NCBI GenBank assembly: GCA_030765055.1
Contig: CM060951.1
Coordinates: 50,742,147-50,806,146, forward strand
Reading direction: 5' to 3'
Length of the DNA: 64,000 nt
Source: Mantis religiosa
Taxonomy: Eukaryota; Arthropoda; Insecta; Mantodea; Mantidae
Position 1 is the stretch's first letter, and each line of letters starts with the position of its first letter. The notes under the pieces were generated by a model. It was not told the origin of the DNA. It searched no databases and saw nothing but the letters and a program-made list of their open reading frames with translations. Below, in pieces: positions 33,100 to 43,844 of this stretch. Both the position numbers and the translations under genes were made by a program.

Positions 33100-33535
33100 T
33101 TCTTCAACTGCCTTGTTGCGTAATCATTTGTTTCATCATATATTTTGTTGAATAAAGGTGCAGAAGGCATCTCTGGCGCATGCTTTACCAGTAAGGCTTT
33201 ACAAACACCACTATTTGCAGAAAACGAGTAGGGAATGGGGTTCTTGTCAATTTTAGTCCAGGTCCAGTCACACTGATTCTTCTGCACTGTATTGTGAATG
33301 CATTTCGAAGGGCCTGCGACGTGTCATCACTGCCTTCATTGTTACTTTACTCACTGCTTTCTACACTAAAATCATTTTTATTGTCACTAGAATCTTCTTC
33401 AGATTCTGTTTCATACTCTGAAAAATTGCCACATTCACTGTCACTGTCTAATACACTTTGTATCAGTTTCCTTAAAGCATCCTCGTCATCTGTGCAGATT
33501 TTCTTTGCGGCTATGTTTGCTACTTAGGTAAGGGA
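33100..33535 (-). pseudogene. piggyBac-like transposase relic, N-terminal part
   Basis: Minus strand. It has an acidic, Ser-rich N-terminus (VLDSDSECGNFSEYETESEE), a stop and a frameshift, then the start of the piggyBac transposase domain: SFSANSGVCKAL, then PLFNKIYDETNDYATRQLKN. The (Y/T)ETNxYA box is characteristic of the family. Everything downstream, including the catalytic aspartates, was lost at the junction with the PLE. Confidence 0.72.
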
Positions 33536-33825
33536 AATAACCCTAAGATAAAATTGTTTTTGCTTAGTTTAAACACAGCTGCTTAAGTTATAGTGTGTAA
33601 AATTATGAACATTGCATATCAGCTGTTCATTCTAGGGGTATACATATGACATGAGAAGGGACATTAACTACCCGGAATTTTATGGAGCATAGCAGCATGC
33701 AAGCTGAGCTCGTCATATGATTCAAGTGCCAAAATGGCAGGTGTGAGCCCTGGTCGTCAAATGATGTGACCAAAGTGTCGGAGTGAAATAAATGTATGAG
33801 TCATAAAAAGTGAAATATATGTATA

Positions 33826-33958
33826 AATACTTCTTTCTTCTTTTTAAAATTAATTTCGAAGGCATATTGTATTCATCCTCCGTTTAACGGAGTTTGTTTA
33901 TCTGAGGATGAATGCAATATGCCTTCGAAATCAATTTTAAAAAGAAGAAAGAAGTATT
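33826..33958. repeat. Short hairpin of repeat family F
   Basis: Arms 33,826-33,880 and 33,904-33,958 (55 bp each, few mismatches) contain TTTCGAAGGCATATTG. The sequence after the right arm (TAACATCAACTTCTTAAGAT) is the family-F tail shared with 29,100 and 47,280. Confidence 0.85.
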
Positions 33959-33989
33959 AACATCAACTTCTTAAGATAAGTGGATAGTA

Positions 33990-34770
33990 GTTAACAAATA
34001 TGTCTAAATATTCACAAATTAGTTAAACATACACTAGCCCCTTAAATTTGCATTTATATTCACCACAAAACCTCTTAATCATTGCATTGAGAAGAAATCT
34101 CAACTGGTTTATTTTACTACCGTTCTATGACTACCAAATCAAAGTATATATATGTATGAAATTGCATGTTGTACCATGTAAAGGATTGCGCTAGAGAACT
34201 GTCCTTGTAATTTTATACTGCAAACACCATTTCTGCGCTATGGAAACTTTACAAACTGTCCTCATAGTTCTGTATTTATCAATCAAGCCAAGCAAGCAAG
34301 CTAGTTGTTAATTTGATCTTTATGTTTATTGGGTGTTTATGTGTTCATTAAGCTATAAAGCAATTCTATGTACTTTGCATTGAATCTCAATAAATTTCAA
34401 CTTCTGCATGTAATACTAGTTCTTCATTCATTAAACTTTGACTTCCTGTGTAAAAGCTGCTTTTATTTGATATATGGAATCGTATTACAGCAGATATTTC
34501 AGAAAAAGATACCATTAAGGATGAAGTGTTATCAAAGAGTTTGCTGACTGCAATGCATATTTATTTATTTATTGTTCAAAAATGTAGCCCCAATTCTCAG
34601 TATAAGATGCAGAATAGCAGAATATTTTGTGAATAAGAAGCACACAATTTATGGCTTTATACTAAAACAGCTAGTATCATATCAAGCTAAATACTGCTAG
34701 AAGTAAACCAAAAAGTTCTTTCATGTAAGTTTCATTTCATCTTTTAGGATTATTAAACAAAGCAAACAAT
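33990..34770. other. Intron sequence, nothing recognised
   Basis: AT-rich intron directly before exon 8 with no open frame or repeat that I can name. Confidence 0.4.
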
Positions 34771-34778
34771 TTTTCTAG

Positions 34779-34896
34779 GTGAAGAACGTGATAAACACAC
34801 AGTCCTACATAATGAAGCATGGAAGCAGTTCAGGACTACCCAGTGCTGAAAGTTTATCAACAGAACCTGAAACAAGTTCCAAACAGAAGTTATTAG
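34779..34896 (+). CDS. Zinc-finger gene, coding exon 8 (118 bp)
   Basis: Found by phase and splice signals: the acceptor CAATTTTTCTAG ends at 34,778 and the donor GTAAAT starts at 34,897. Phase 0 in and phase 1 out join exons 7 and 9 without a stop. It encodes VKNVINTQSYIMKHGSSSG and then a Ser/Glu-rich segment ending KQKLL. The start could be the end of a decayed finger (IMKHGS). There is no complete domain. It is too short to stand out as an open frame, so support is weaker than for the finger exons. Confidence 0.72.
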
Positions 34897-35018
34897 GTAA
34901 ATTTTGATGTTAATGTTACTTTTCTGATGTTATTACCAGCATTCCTTGGAGACAGTTTTAAAATAATAAGATGCAGATTATATGTGTTTGGTGGAATTTA
35001 GTAACAGTGATGTCAAAA

Positions 35019-35242
35019 TTAATCTCAGAAACTATTTGTAGTTGGTTTATTAATACTCGTCACTTACTTGTTTATATTTATGAGAGACTAGTTTCAAAGA
35101 CATTCGCCTCCATTTTCAATCTCTGGCCAGTTGGAAAGAGATTGAAAATGGAGGTGAACGCCTTTGAAACTAGTCTCTCATAAATATAAACAAGTAAGTG
35201 ACGAGTATTAATAAACCAACTACAAATAGTTTCTGAGATTAA
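35019..35242. repeat. Penelope-like family A fold-back
   Basis: Arms 35,019-35,124 and 35,137-35,242 (106 bp each, about three mismatches) flank a 12-bp loop. Each arm is the terminal sequence of PLE family A (TTTATGAGAGACTAGTTTCA). No coding sequence lies between them. Confidence 0.92.
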
Positions 35243-35424
35243 GATGCACATTGTTCACTTTCAACAAATTTAGATAATTAACATGGCTTTATAAGTATGA
35301 ACCTCATTCACTTTGCTTTGAATGAAATCCGTATGAAAGATTATGGAAGATGACTAATGGTGGTTACAAAGGGATCTAAAGGAACTAAATAATTTTTCAA
35401 ACCATAATTAATGTTACTGACTCG

Positions 35425-35475
35425 TCCAATATGACTTAACATTGGAGGACGTAAATTTAAAAATAAAAAAAAAAA
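35425..35475 (+). mobile_element. SINE family B tail fragment
   Basis: It keeps only the 3' end: TCCAATATGACTTAACATTG, GGAGGACGTAAATT and the A-rich tail. Confidence 0.7.
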
Positions 35476-35875
35476 GCTACTGAAAGGCAATAAAGAATGA
35501 GTATGTGTTGGTGTCTAATTTTTAATACTACGTTTAATACTAAAACTCTTTCCTTCCCATTTCAATTTTCATTGTTTTACAGAGAAGCACAACAGAAGGT
35601 TGTCCTTGTTTACTGTAGTATGCCACTTGTCTTCTGTAAAGTCATTGGACATATTTCAGTGTTACTATCTAGCATCAATTGTTAGGGATTTCAAGGATTG
35701 GGTTTTGCAAACAGCAAAAATGTTTATCCTGTTTCATATTTGCTAGTCATTATACAGTGAGAATCTATGCATATCCTAGGTGCTCAGTGCCGACTGCCGC
35801 TATGAAGCATAGCTATCTGCTATGTGCAGATGAAACCATACAATATTTTTAAAAGTATACTTTTAAAGGCTTTAC
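35476..35875. other. Intron sequence, nothing recognised
   Basis: No gene or matched repeat. Confidence 0.4.
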
Positions 35876-35879
35876 TTAC

Positions 35880-36096
35880 CAACTTAATAAAAGGAAATGC
35901 TGAAACTGGCCACCATTGTTAATACATTTTTGGCACCTCCTTAGGAAACTACCCATCACTCGCCATAGTTCACGTTGTGAAATGCCACCAATTTTCTGGT
36001 GGATAGTTGTTTTAATTTTTCCAGGGTGTGTGGGTTTTTGTCTTGATACTTTATATTTTAAGATGCCCCAGAGATGGAAATTACAGGGAATCATAT
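35880..36096 (-). pseudogene. Tc1/mariner-superfamily transposase C-terminal relic
   Basis: Minus-strand translation PCNFHLWGILKYKVSRQKP, then REL-W-RVMGSFLRRCQKCIN, matches the C-terminal end of DDE transposases in which (S/P)DLxPCDFxLWGxLK precedes the last helix. The LTR element at 36,097 cuts it. The preceding part of the same reading lies on the far side, about 41,761-41,830. It is long dead. Confidence 0.75.
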
Positions 36097-36579
36097 TGTC
36101 ACCCAATTATCGGAAAGCCAGACCAACGACAGCTGAGAAGGGACCAGAGGCATACAGGCCACACCCACTCATCTATTTCAGTCACTAACTGAGGGGATGA
36201 TTAGGGAAGTGTCACTTGTCGCTGGCCGCCTCTTCCCCCCTCCCCTGCCGTCTGGAACCTTTGCAGTGATTCACTGAAACGAGACACTTCGAGAAAACGG
36301 CAATATTCCTATAAAAAGGGCTGCAGTGAGTGAATTGAGTCAGTTCTTGGCGAGCTGTGAGGAGCGCCCAGTGAGGGGACGGACTGCGTACGTGCGTCGG
36401 AGTAGTTTACGTAATTGCGAGTGCAAGTGGAACTGTAACGGATGAACTGGTGAATCGTAATTGTGTGCATTAGGTAATTCTGTGTAATTGGCAAGTGTTA
36501 AACTGTAAGTCGGTGGAAATAAAGAACATTTTTGAGTGGTGCAATTGGACTTTTCATTTCACGAACCCACAAAGTCACA
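36097..36579 (+). repeat. 5' LTR of the gypsy element
   Basis: 483 bp from TGTCACCC to AAGTCACA. A TATA element (CCTATAAAAAGGG near 36,309) is followed about 30 bp on by TCAGTTC, an arthropod-type initiator. AATAAAGAACA near 36,521 supplies the poly(A) signal. The U5 end resembles that of the solo LTR at 59,342. Confidence 0.95.
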
Positions 36580-36624
36580 CTGGTGTCAGGAAGCGGGACC
36601 ACAACATCACCGAACATTACAGCC

Positions 36625-37796
36625 ATGGACGTGGCATTGGAAAAGATTTTGGAGAAGCTGACAGAAATGAAGACGGCAAATAACAAATTGGCCGCGAAGA
36701 TGAATGAGTTAACAACAAAAACAGAAGCGGCAAATAACAACCTTGCCGCCGAGTTGAAACAAATGAAGACGGCCAACGACAACATGACCGAGAAGATGGA
36801 AGAAATAAGGACCGAATTGACCACAGAAATAAGGGCAGCGAACGACAGTCTGGCCACGGAAATGAAGGAGGCGAACGAGGTCCTCACCACCAAATTTGAG
36901 GAGCAGTTGGCCGGCGTGAGGGATGACGTCACGAAGCTGGGCAAGCGGATGGGTCAAGTAGATGACTGCCTTAATGATTTAGAGGAAAAGGCCGACAATA
37001 ACGCCAAGACCCTGAACGCTGTGGTGGAAGACATCGAAGACCTTGTGAACCGCGTAAACAACCTGGAGGGAAAGGCCAACAGCAGCGTCAAGTCCCTGAA
37101 CGCCATGGTGGAGGACGTCGTCGGCAGGATGCTGAAGGATTTGAAAGCCAACGTGCCGGGACGCGACACAACATCTGCGCACGTCAAACCTCCCAAGCAT
37201 GACGGCGCGTTAACGTTTGAAGTCTTCCGCCGCCAGTTCGACGCAGTGGCCAAGCACAACAAATGGTCGCCAGAGGAGGAGGCCATGCAGTTAATAGCCA
37301 GCCTCCAGGGACGGGCCGCGGAAGTCCTAAACGCGGTGCAGACAACGGCGGCGCCCAAGGACATCTGGGAGGCCCTGGAGAATCATTTCGGAAGCCACCA
37401 CTTAGCTGCAGCGTACCGCAGCCAGCTAAAGGCAAGGTCACAGCAGCTGGGGGAGACAATGAGGAGTTCACCCTGGCAGTTGAACAACTGGCAAGCAAGG
37501 CCCTAGTCGACCTCCCACCAGAGCTCGTATTCCGGGAAGCTGCCTACACCTTCGTTGACGGGGTATGGGACACGGAGATTCGTCAGCGCCTAATGCTCGG
37601 CGATTATAAAACCATCCACGAGGCACTGATGGCAGCATTAAGGATGGAGGTGGCCAAGGTAACAGCGATCCCGACGTCGAGAACGAGGAGAACGAGAGGA
37701 AGAACGAGTAAGGCCCGGCATGGCGAGGAGCACGTCGGCGCCGTCCACACCATTTCCTCGAGTGACACTGCGCGCCGTCAGCCGGCGTATGGATGA
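36625..37796 (+). pseudogene. Gypsy gag with long coiled coil, frameshifted
   Basis: Starts MDVALEKILEKLTEMKTANN. The first about 170 residues are a heptad-rich coiled coil with repeated K-T/A-A-N-N/D units. A capsid-like domain follows (PPKHDGALTFEVFRRQFDAV, IASLQGRAAEVL, WEALENHFG). A frameshift near 37,465 moves the reading to another frame, which runs to 37,796 (LASKALVDLPPELVFREAAY, RLMLGDYKTIHEAL). No zinc knuckle is seen. Gag forms the particle; this one would be truncated. Confidence 0.82.
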
Positions 37797-38150
37797 CAGC
37801 CTCATCGCGGACTGTTGGGTAACAGGAAAGCCGTGCCGCGTGCTGGTGGACACCAGAGTGGCCGTGACCATCATCAGAACTGACGTGGCGGAATGTTTCC
37901 GACAAGGAAGCCGAGCCGACCGTACCAGCTCGACACGGCATCGGGCATCGGCATCGGCCTGTGGAGGAGGCCCTGCTGAAGCTGACCTTGGGAAGGTGCA
38001 CCGTACGTCTCTGGGTGTTCATCGCGAAAGTGGCTGAGGAGGTGATACTGGGTTTGGATGCCCTCAGGAGCCATGAGGCGACCGTCGACGTCGGCAAGAA
38101 GGTCCTGCGGCTCAACGGAGAAGAGGTTATTCTCCGTCAACCAGCCTTGT
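37720..38150 (+). pseudogene. Gypsy protease region
   Basis: The segment VLVDTRVAVTIIRTDV aligns with the aspartic protease active site, where family members have DTGA. The Gly after Asp-Thr is Arg here, so the catalytic loop is broken. The flap-end motif EVILGLDAL lies in the next frame at about 38,037, past another frameshift. Confidence 0.75.
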
Positions 38151-38166
38151 AATTTGCAGGGTCGTC

Positions 38167-39740
38167 TTGAGTGAAGACGTGGTTGTCCCCGCGAGGAGCA
38201 AGGTGGTGGTGACGGCGAGACTGGAAGGCCAGAGAACCAGGTACATGGTGCTGGACCAGAAGATGCCTGTACACGGACTGTGTGTAGCCGGGGCATTGCT
38301 GCCGTGCCGAGAGAAGGTGCCAGTGAGACTGCTAAATCCAACGGACACTGATCACGACGTCCAGGCCGGGACGGAGTTGGGAACGTGCGAGCCCGTGGTG
38401 AGCATAACAGCAATCGACAAGACACAGGAGCCGATGCCGACGCAACACCTGGGGCCCCGGCTAGAAGGCCTACTGGAGAGGGCGGCCGACCACCTGACCA
38501 CAGAACAGCTGGAGAAGGTTCGACAACTGCTGAGGCTATACCGGAGTGTCTTCAGCCAAGGCGCCAGTGACTACGGCCGCACGGACAAAGTGCTTCACCG
38601 CATCGGCACCGGGGACACCCAACCTATTTGGCAACCACCTAGACGCATTCCGCAGGCGAAGCAAGGGGCGATACGAGACATGCTGGAGGACATGAGATCC
38701 AGGGGAGTGATTGAAGAGTCCGACAGCCCTTGGTGTTCCCCTGTAGTCTTGGTGACAAAGAAGAACGGCGAGCTGCGCTTCTGCGTAGACTACAGAAAAT
38801 TGAACGCTGTCACCCAGAAGGACTGTTTCTCCTTACCCCGGATTGACGACACCCTGGACACGCTAGCTGGTGCCCAGTGGTTCTCGACCCTGGACCTGAA
38901 GTCGAACTACTGGTAGGTAGCTCTAGAGCCAAGAGACAAGGAGAAGACCGCATTCTCGACAGGCCAAGGGCTCTGGCAGTTCACGGTTATGCCCTTTGGC
39001 CTCTGCAACGCACCAGCTATGTTCCAACGCCTCATGGAGTCAGTGATGAGAGGGCTGACTTCCGACGCCTACCTGCTATACCTGGACTACATCATTATCG
39101 TCGGAAAGGCTTTTGATGATCACCTCGAGAATCTGAGTAAGGTGCTAAAGAGACTGCAGGCGACCAACTTGAAGCTGAATGCGAAGAAGTGCCAGCTCTT
39201 CCGCAAGGAAGTGAACTACTTGGGCCACATAGTCTCAGCAACCGGGGTTGCCACAAACCCTGAGAAGACACAGGCTGTGAGAGATTGGCTTCGCCCAAAG
39301 GATAAGAAAGAGTTGTGCAGTTTCCTAGGGCTGTGCAGTTATTACCGCCGCTTCATAAAGGGGTTCTCCAACATCGCAAAACCCTCACCCGCCTGACAGA
39401 GGAACACCGGCCTTACGTGTGGATGGAGGACGCCGAAGACGCTTTCCACCACCTAAAGGAGACCCTTTGCAGTGCTCCAATTTTGGGTTTCCCACAACCG
39501 GGTGGCGCCTTCATTGTAGACACCGACGCCAGCGACCATTGCATTGGAGGTGTCCTATCACAGATCTAGGACGGCCATGAGTGGGTGATAACCTACTACA
39601 GCAAGACGCTATCCAAGGCAGAGAACTACTGCGTCACCCGACGAGAATTATTGGCGGTATTAAAGACCTTGGAGCACTTCCGCAAGTACCTGTACGGTCA
39701 GCCATTCCACCTGAGGACTGAGCATTCCGCCCTAACCTGG
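38167..39740 (+). pseudogene. Gypsy reverse transcriptase and RNase H region
   Basis: RT starts after QPPRRIPQAKQGAIRDML, with SPVVLVTKKNGELRFCVDYR and FSTLDLKSNYW. A TAG at 38,914 then stands where Gln is normal. The reading goes on through FTVMPFGLCNAPAMFQRLME to YLDYIII, where the second catalytic Asp is Tyr. After a shift near 39,380, RNase H follows (FIVDTDASDHCIGGVLSQ), with another TAG at 39,567 in a Gln-like position, then RRELLAVLKTLEHFRKYL. Three separate lesions hit polymerase function. Confidence 0.88.
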
Positions 39741-39742
39741 CT

Positions 39743-41268
39743 ATGAGCTTTAATAACCTGGAAGGCCAGACAGCACGTTGGGTCCAGAGCCTGCAGGAGT
39801 ACGACTTCACCTCGGAACATCGTAGAGGGAAGAGCCACGGTAACGCAGACGCCATGTCCCGAAGACCCTGTCCAGAAGAGTGCGGCCAGTGCACAAGAGT
39901 GGAACAGAAGGAGTGTGCCGCAGCAGTCCGAGTAGTTGTGGCAGTGCCTGCGAGCGGCTGGGATAGCGCAGGCCTGAGGAGGGAGCAGCTGGCGGACGCA
40001 GACTTGGGGCCACTCTTGAGGGAAGTGGAGGCAGGGACAAGACCAACCTGGGAGGACATCGCACCGAGGAGCGCCACCTTCAAGCCTTACTGGGCCCAAT
40101 GGGACATGTTGAAGACCAGAGAGGGCGTGCTGTTCCGGGTATGGGAATCACTCGATGGGAAGACGCAGAGAGAACAGTTGGTACTTCCCCGGAGGAAGGT
40201 CCCGGAAGTCTTGGAGGAAGTGCACGCCGATACTTCGGGAGGACACCTTGGAGCGAACCAAACGATTGACAAACTACGGCAGCGCTACTACTGGCTGAGA
40301 CTCCGAGCAGATGCTGAGAGGTGGTGCCGTCAGTGTCACGTGTGCGTGGCGAGTTGTGGCCCCCAGACTAGGAGCCAGGGTCGCATGCAGCAGAACGTCG
40401 CAGCGCCATTTGAACGGATCGCCGTTGACATTGCTGGACCGTTCCCAGTTTCCGACCGAGGTAACAATACCTAATGGTGGTCGTGGACTACTTCACCAAG
40501 TGGCCGGAGGTGTATGCCATCCCAAAACAAGAGGCAAAGACAATCACAGACTGCCTCGTGGAGCAAGTGTTCTCTCTATTTGGGGTGCCGTTGGAGCTAC
40601 ACAGTGACCAGGGTACCAACTTTGAGTCCAACCTAATGAAGGAGGCGCTATTAAGGCTTGGGATGAACAGGACCCGCACGACGCCCCTACATCGCCAGTC
40701 GGATGGCATGGTCGATAGGTACATCAAGACCTTAGAGGAACACCTGAGGAAGGTCGTGACCAACCATCAGCGAGACTGGAACTCAAGGTGCCACTGTTCT
40801 TGCTGGCCTACCGCTCATCTACACACGACACAACTGAAATGACGCCAGCCAGCTTAATGTTTGGCCGAGAGTTACGCCTCCCTTGTGACCTGGCTTTTGG
40901 AAGCCCTCCGGAGGCGAAGCAGCTGGTGACCGAGTATGTGGAGAACCTGGTGGACCACCTCCACGACATGCACGAGATGGCTCGCCAGAACATCCAGAAG
41001 GCGGCGAGCGCATGAAGACCAGATATGGCAGGCATGCCAACAGCCAAGGGTTCCTGCAAGGTGACCTGGTCTGCTTGTACCGTCCTACGCGGACCAAGGG
41101 ACGCTGCCCGTAGCTTCAGCAGCCATGGCAAGGGCCGTACCGGGTGGTGAAGAGGATAAATGACGTGGTCTACCGCATCCAGAATGTGCCCCGAGGAAAG
41201 ATGTTGGTGGTACACCTGGATCATCTAGCCCGCTACGATGGTGCTGTTCGGGACGACCAGCTTTGAGG
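39743..41268 (+). pseudogene. Gypsy integrase region
   Basis: The zinc-binding H-H-C-C module comes first (HADTSGGHLGANQTIDKLRQ, WCRQCHVC), then the core: VDIAGPFP with the first Asp, LHSDQGTNFE with the second, and DGMVDRYIKTLEEHL where the usual Glu is Asp. Frames break at about 40,473, 40,790 and 41,010. The C-terminal domain (GDLVCLYRPT, GPYRVVKRINDVVYRIQ, VHLDHLARY) is still readable up to about 41,265. Confidence 0.87.
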
Positions 41269-41277
41269 AGGGAGCTG

Positions 41278-41760
41278 TGTCACCCATTTATTGGAAAGCC
41301 AGACCAACGACAGCTGAGAAGGGACCAGAGGCATACGGGCCACACCCACTCATCTATCTCAGTCACTAACTGAGGGGATGATTAGGGAAGTGTCGCTTGT
41401 CGCTGGCCGCCTCTTTTGCCCTCCCCTGCCGTCTGGAACCTTCACGGTGATTCACTGAAATGAGACACTTCGAGAAAACGGCAATATTCCTATAAAAAGG
41501 GCTGCAGTGAGTGAATTGAGTCAGTTCTTGGCGAGCTGTGAGGAGCGCCCGGTGAGGGGCAGGACTGCGTACATGCGTCGGAGGAGTTTATGTAATTGCG
41601 AGTGCAAGTGGAACTGTAACGGATGAACTGGTGAATCGTAATTGTGTGCATTAGGTAATTCTGTGTAATTGGCAAGTGTTCAACTGTAAGTCGGTGGAAA
41701 TAAAGAACATTTTTGAGTGGTGCAATTGGACTTTTCATTTCACGAACCCACAAAGTCACA
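41278..41760 (+). repeat. 3' LTR of the gypsy element
   Basis: 483 bp, the same length as the left LTR, with substitutions only. The 4-bp ATAT duplication follows at 41,761-41,764. Confidence 0.95.
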
Positions 41761-41904
41761 ATATCAAGGTATCAATGGAGCCATAGACAAATATTTTAAT
41801 TCAGAGGTTATTGACTGGCTAGAGCTTTGGTGCTCCGGTTGATGATGGTTCTCTGGAGATAATACATTTGATGGCAATTCAATGAGACCGAGTAAAATAT
41901 TTTA

Positions 41905-41965
41905 CTCAGAGATCTGTGGTTCAAGTCCAGGCCATGGAATTGAATTTTTCAGTCTGATTCTATCT
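41905..41965 (+). mobile_element. SINE family A fragment
   Basis: Only the B-box half (GATCTGTGGTTCAAGTCC) and the start of the tail (TTGAATTTTTCAGTCTGA) remain. Confidence 0.7.
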
Positions 41966-41969
41966 ATAA

Positions 41970-42700
41970 TAACTTTGTAGTTTTATCTTGTAAATCTAAA
42001 TGTTTTAAAACAACTTTTGATTTGATATTTTAAATATCTGTTGCAAATTATTTATTGTATTGTAATATGTGATTGAAAACATTCATGCTACCATTTTGCT
42101 CAGTTCCTTTTGGCAGTAGTGCACATTTTAGACTGTTCCATGCAGACTTCCATTTTCATTTCCATAAACTCTACTTTGCCCACAAACATAAATTTACATA
42201 TTTTGCCTCACAAAAACAGTTTAGTGCAGGGTTGCCACAGGAGGGATTATAAGTTTTAATTTACCCTCCTGTTTTGTTCTTTGCTTGTCTACAGTTAAGG
42301 TATTTCTATTCCATTTGCACTGTGTCATCGTAAAATCTAAGCACATTCAACACCTGAAGTTGGAGGGAAATAGGAGGAGAGACAGTATGTCACAAAATGA
42401 CATGCCTGATTCACTTAGCTGAACCACATGTAAGCTTCAGTAGAAAAGAGTTTCACTTGTGGGCTCTTTAAACTATAATTACTGACAAGGAAATAAATAA
42501 AAATCAATTGTTGGTCTAAGTGCAATTTTATAAATATAGTTTGAATGCTGCATATAAGAATAACTCAAGAATAAATGCATGAAGATAGAGGATATTAATC
42601 TGCAAAAATGAATTGCATGGACCAGCACTTCAGTACTGGATATAAAGTCACATAATATGATAATTTGCATACATTAATATGCATTAATTAATTTTCTTTT
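41970..42700. other. Intron sequence, nothing recognised
   Basis: AT-rich intron before exon 9 with no identifiable element. Confidence 0.4.
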
Positions 42701-42706
42701 ATGCAG

Positions 42707-42820
42707 ATAAACCAGATACAAAGGAAGTGAAGAAATCTGAAGAAGGTGTCTTAAAAATGGATGATGAAAAATCGATAGATGAAGAATCTATCAGTAGTGC
42801 CCAACCATCATCCCAGAAAG
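42707..42820 (+). CDS. Zinc-finger gene, coding exon 9 (114 bp)
   Basis: The acceptor TTCTTTTATGCAG ends at 42,706 and the donor GTAAGG starts at 42,821, phase 1 in and phase 1 out. It encodes a charged, low-complexity linker (KPDTKEVKKSEEGVLKMDDE, then SISSAQPSSQK) without a finger. Because both ends are phase 1, the exon could be skipped without a frame change, so alternative splicing is possible. Confidence 0.75.
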
Positions 42821-42869
42821 GTAAGGCATACACATTCTGTATTTATTTGCACAATTTCTGCCTGCCCTC

Positions 42870-42897
42870 CGCCCCCCCCCTTTTTTTTTTTTTTTGT
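42870..42897. repeat. C-then-T homopolymer run
   Basis: Nine C followed by about seventeen T within intron 9. Confidence 0.85.
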
Positions 42898-43117
42898 AAT
42901 TGCGCAGAAACATTTCTATACATAAATAGAAATGAACCTTCTGTTTTACTGTGCTACTTTCAACAGAAGAAATATCAGATGAAGAGTCAGCTTTGATTTT
43001 AAGAATCATTGGAGCTTCTGTTGGTCCTATATGACCTTGTAATCCAAGTCAGCCATTGTGTTAAATATTTTGATATTCTTAAAACGCTTAATCTTTCTGA
43101 TGATCAGATCCCATGTC

Positions 43118-43348
43118 TGTCCGCCTTGGTACCATAGATGGTAGAGGGTCTGCCTCACGCTCAAGAGATCCTGAGTTTGAATCGTTCAGGATGAGTAATC
43201 TGGATACGGGTTCTTCCAGGGTTTTCCCTTATCCTGAAAGACAAATGTTGGGTAACTCTAAGCTCTATGGATCCTGAGCATCACTTTGCCCATTTCATAT
43301 ATTGTCTGATATGAATTAATGTTAGAGGACGAAATTTTATAAAAAGAG
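43118..43348 (+). mobile_element. SINE family B copy
   Basis: Head GTCCGCCTTGGTACCATAGA, A box GATGGTAGAGGGTCTGCC, B box GAGTTTGAATC, body CCTTATCCTGAAAGACAAAT and AAGCTCTATGGATCC, end TAGAGGACGAAATT. Moderately diverged. Confidence 0.85.
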
Positions 43349-43634
43349 CTCATGTGTGTGATATCCAGGAACACATTTGATGTATGGTGGATCTCTTATA
43401 TCTGTCTTGTTTTGTCAGATGAAGAAACTGATGTCAAATTGGCTGAAATGATATTTGAATAACTGAGTCTGGTCTTAAATATCTGATTTGTGTTAGAAGA
43501 AAATCACTCTATTAGCTTCATCACAAATTGGTAAAATTCTGATTTTTCCTCCATAGGATGAATTAGATATTGAGTCATCATGACTTGTCTTAGGTTAAAT
43601 CCATGTTTCTGCATAAAGCAAATTTCTTACCCTG

Positions 43635-43844
43635 ATATAATTTTGAGTTGAAACTGGTACTCAATGCTTCATTTATTGCTAGTATTTACCTAGAACATGT
43701 TTCGTTAGGACCTTCCTAACATCCTCAGCTAATGTCGACACCGTTGAGTCAATTGAGGATGTTGGAAGGACCTAACAAAACATGTTCTAGGTAAATACTA
43801 GCAATAAATGAAGCATTGAGTACTAGTTTGACTCAAAATTATAT
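43635..43844. repeat. Penelope-like family B fold-back
   Basis: Arms 43,635-43,727 and 43,754-43,844 (about 92 bp, a few mismatches) carry the family-B terminus (ACATGTTCTAGGTAAATACT) also found at 30,400-30,475. The 26-bp loop has no coding sequence. Confidence 0.9.

Larger units (their letters stand above)
36097..41760 (+). mobile_element. Ty3/gypsy LTR retrotransposon, structurally complete but coding-dead
   Basis: Two 483-bp LTRs, each TGTCAC...GTCACA, flank a 4.7-kb interior. The 4-bp target duplication ATAT is at 36,093-36,096 and 41,761-41,764. A primer-binding-like TGGTGTCAGGAAGCGG starts two bases after the left LTR, and the purine tract GAGGAGGGAG precedes the right LTR. The order gag, protease, RT, RNase H, integrase fits Ty3/gypsy. 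I count about 19 differences between the LTRs (about 96 percent identity), a moderately young insertion, but stops, frameshifts and changed active sites rule out activity. The interior is GC-richer than the host DNA. Confidence 0.95.

Noticed and set aside
36954..37364. Long minus-strand frames opposite the gypsy gag and pol (36.5-41.1 kb)
   Set aside because: All are shadows of GC-rich coding sequence on the plus strand and show no domain of their own.
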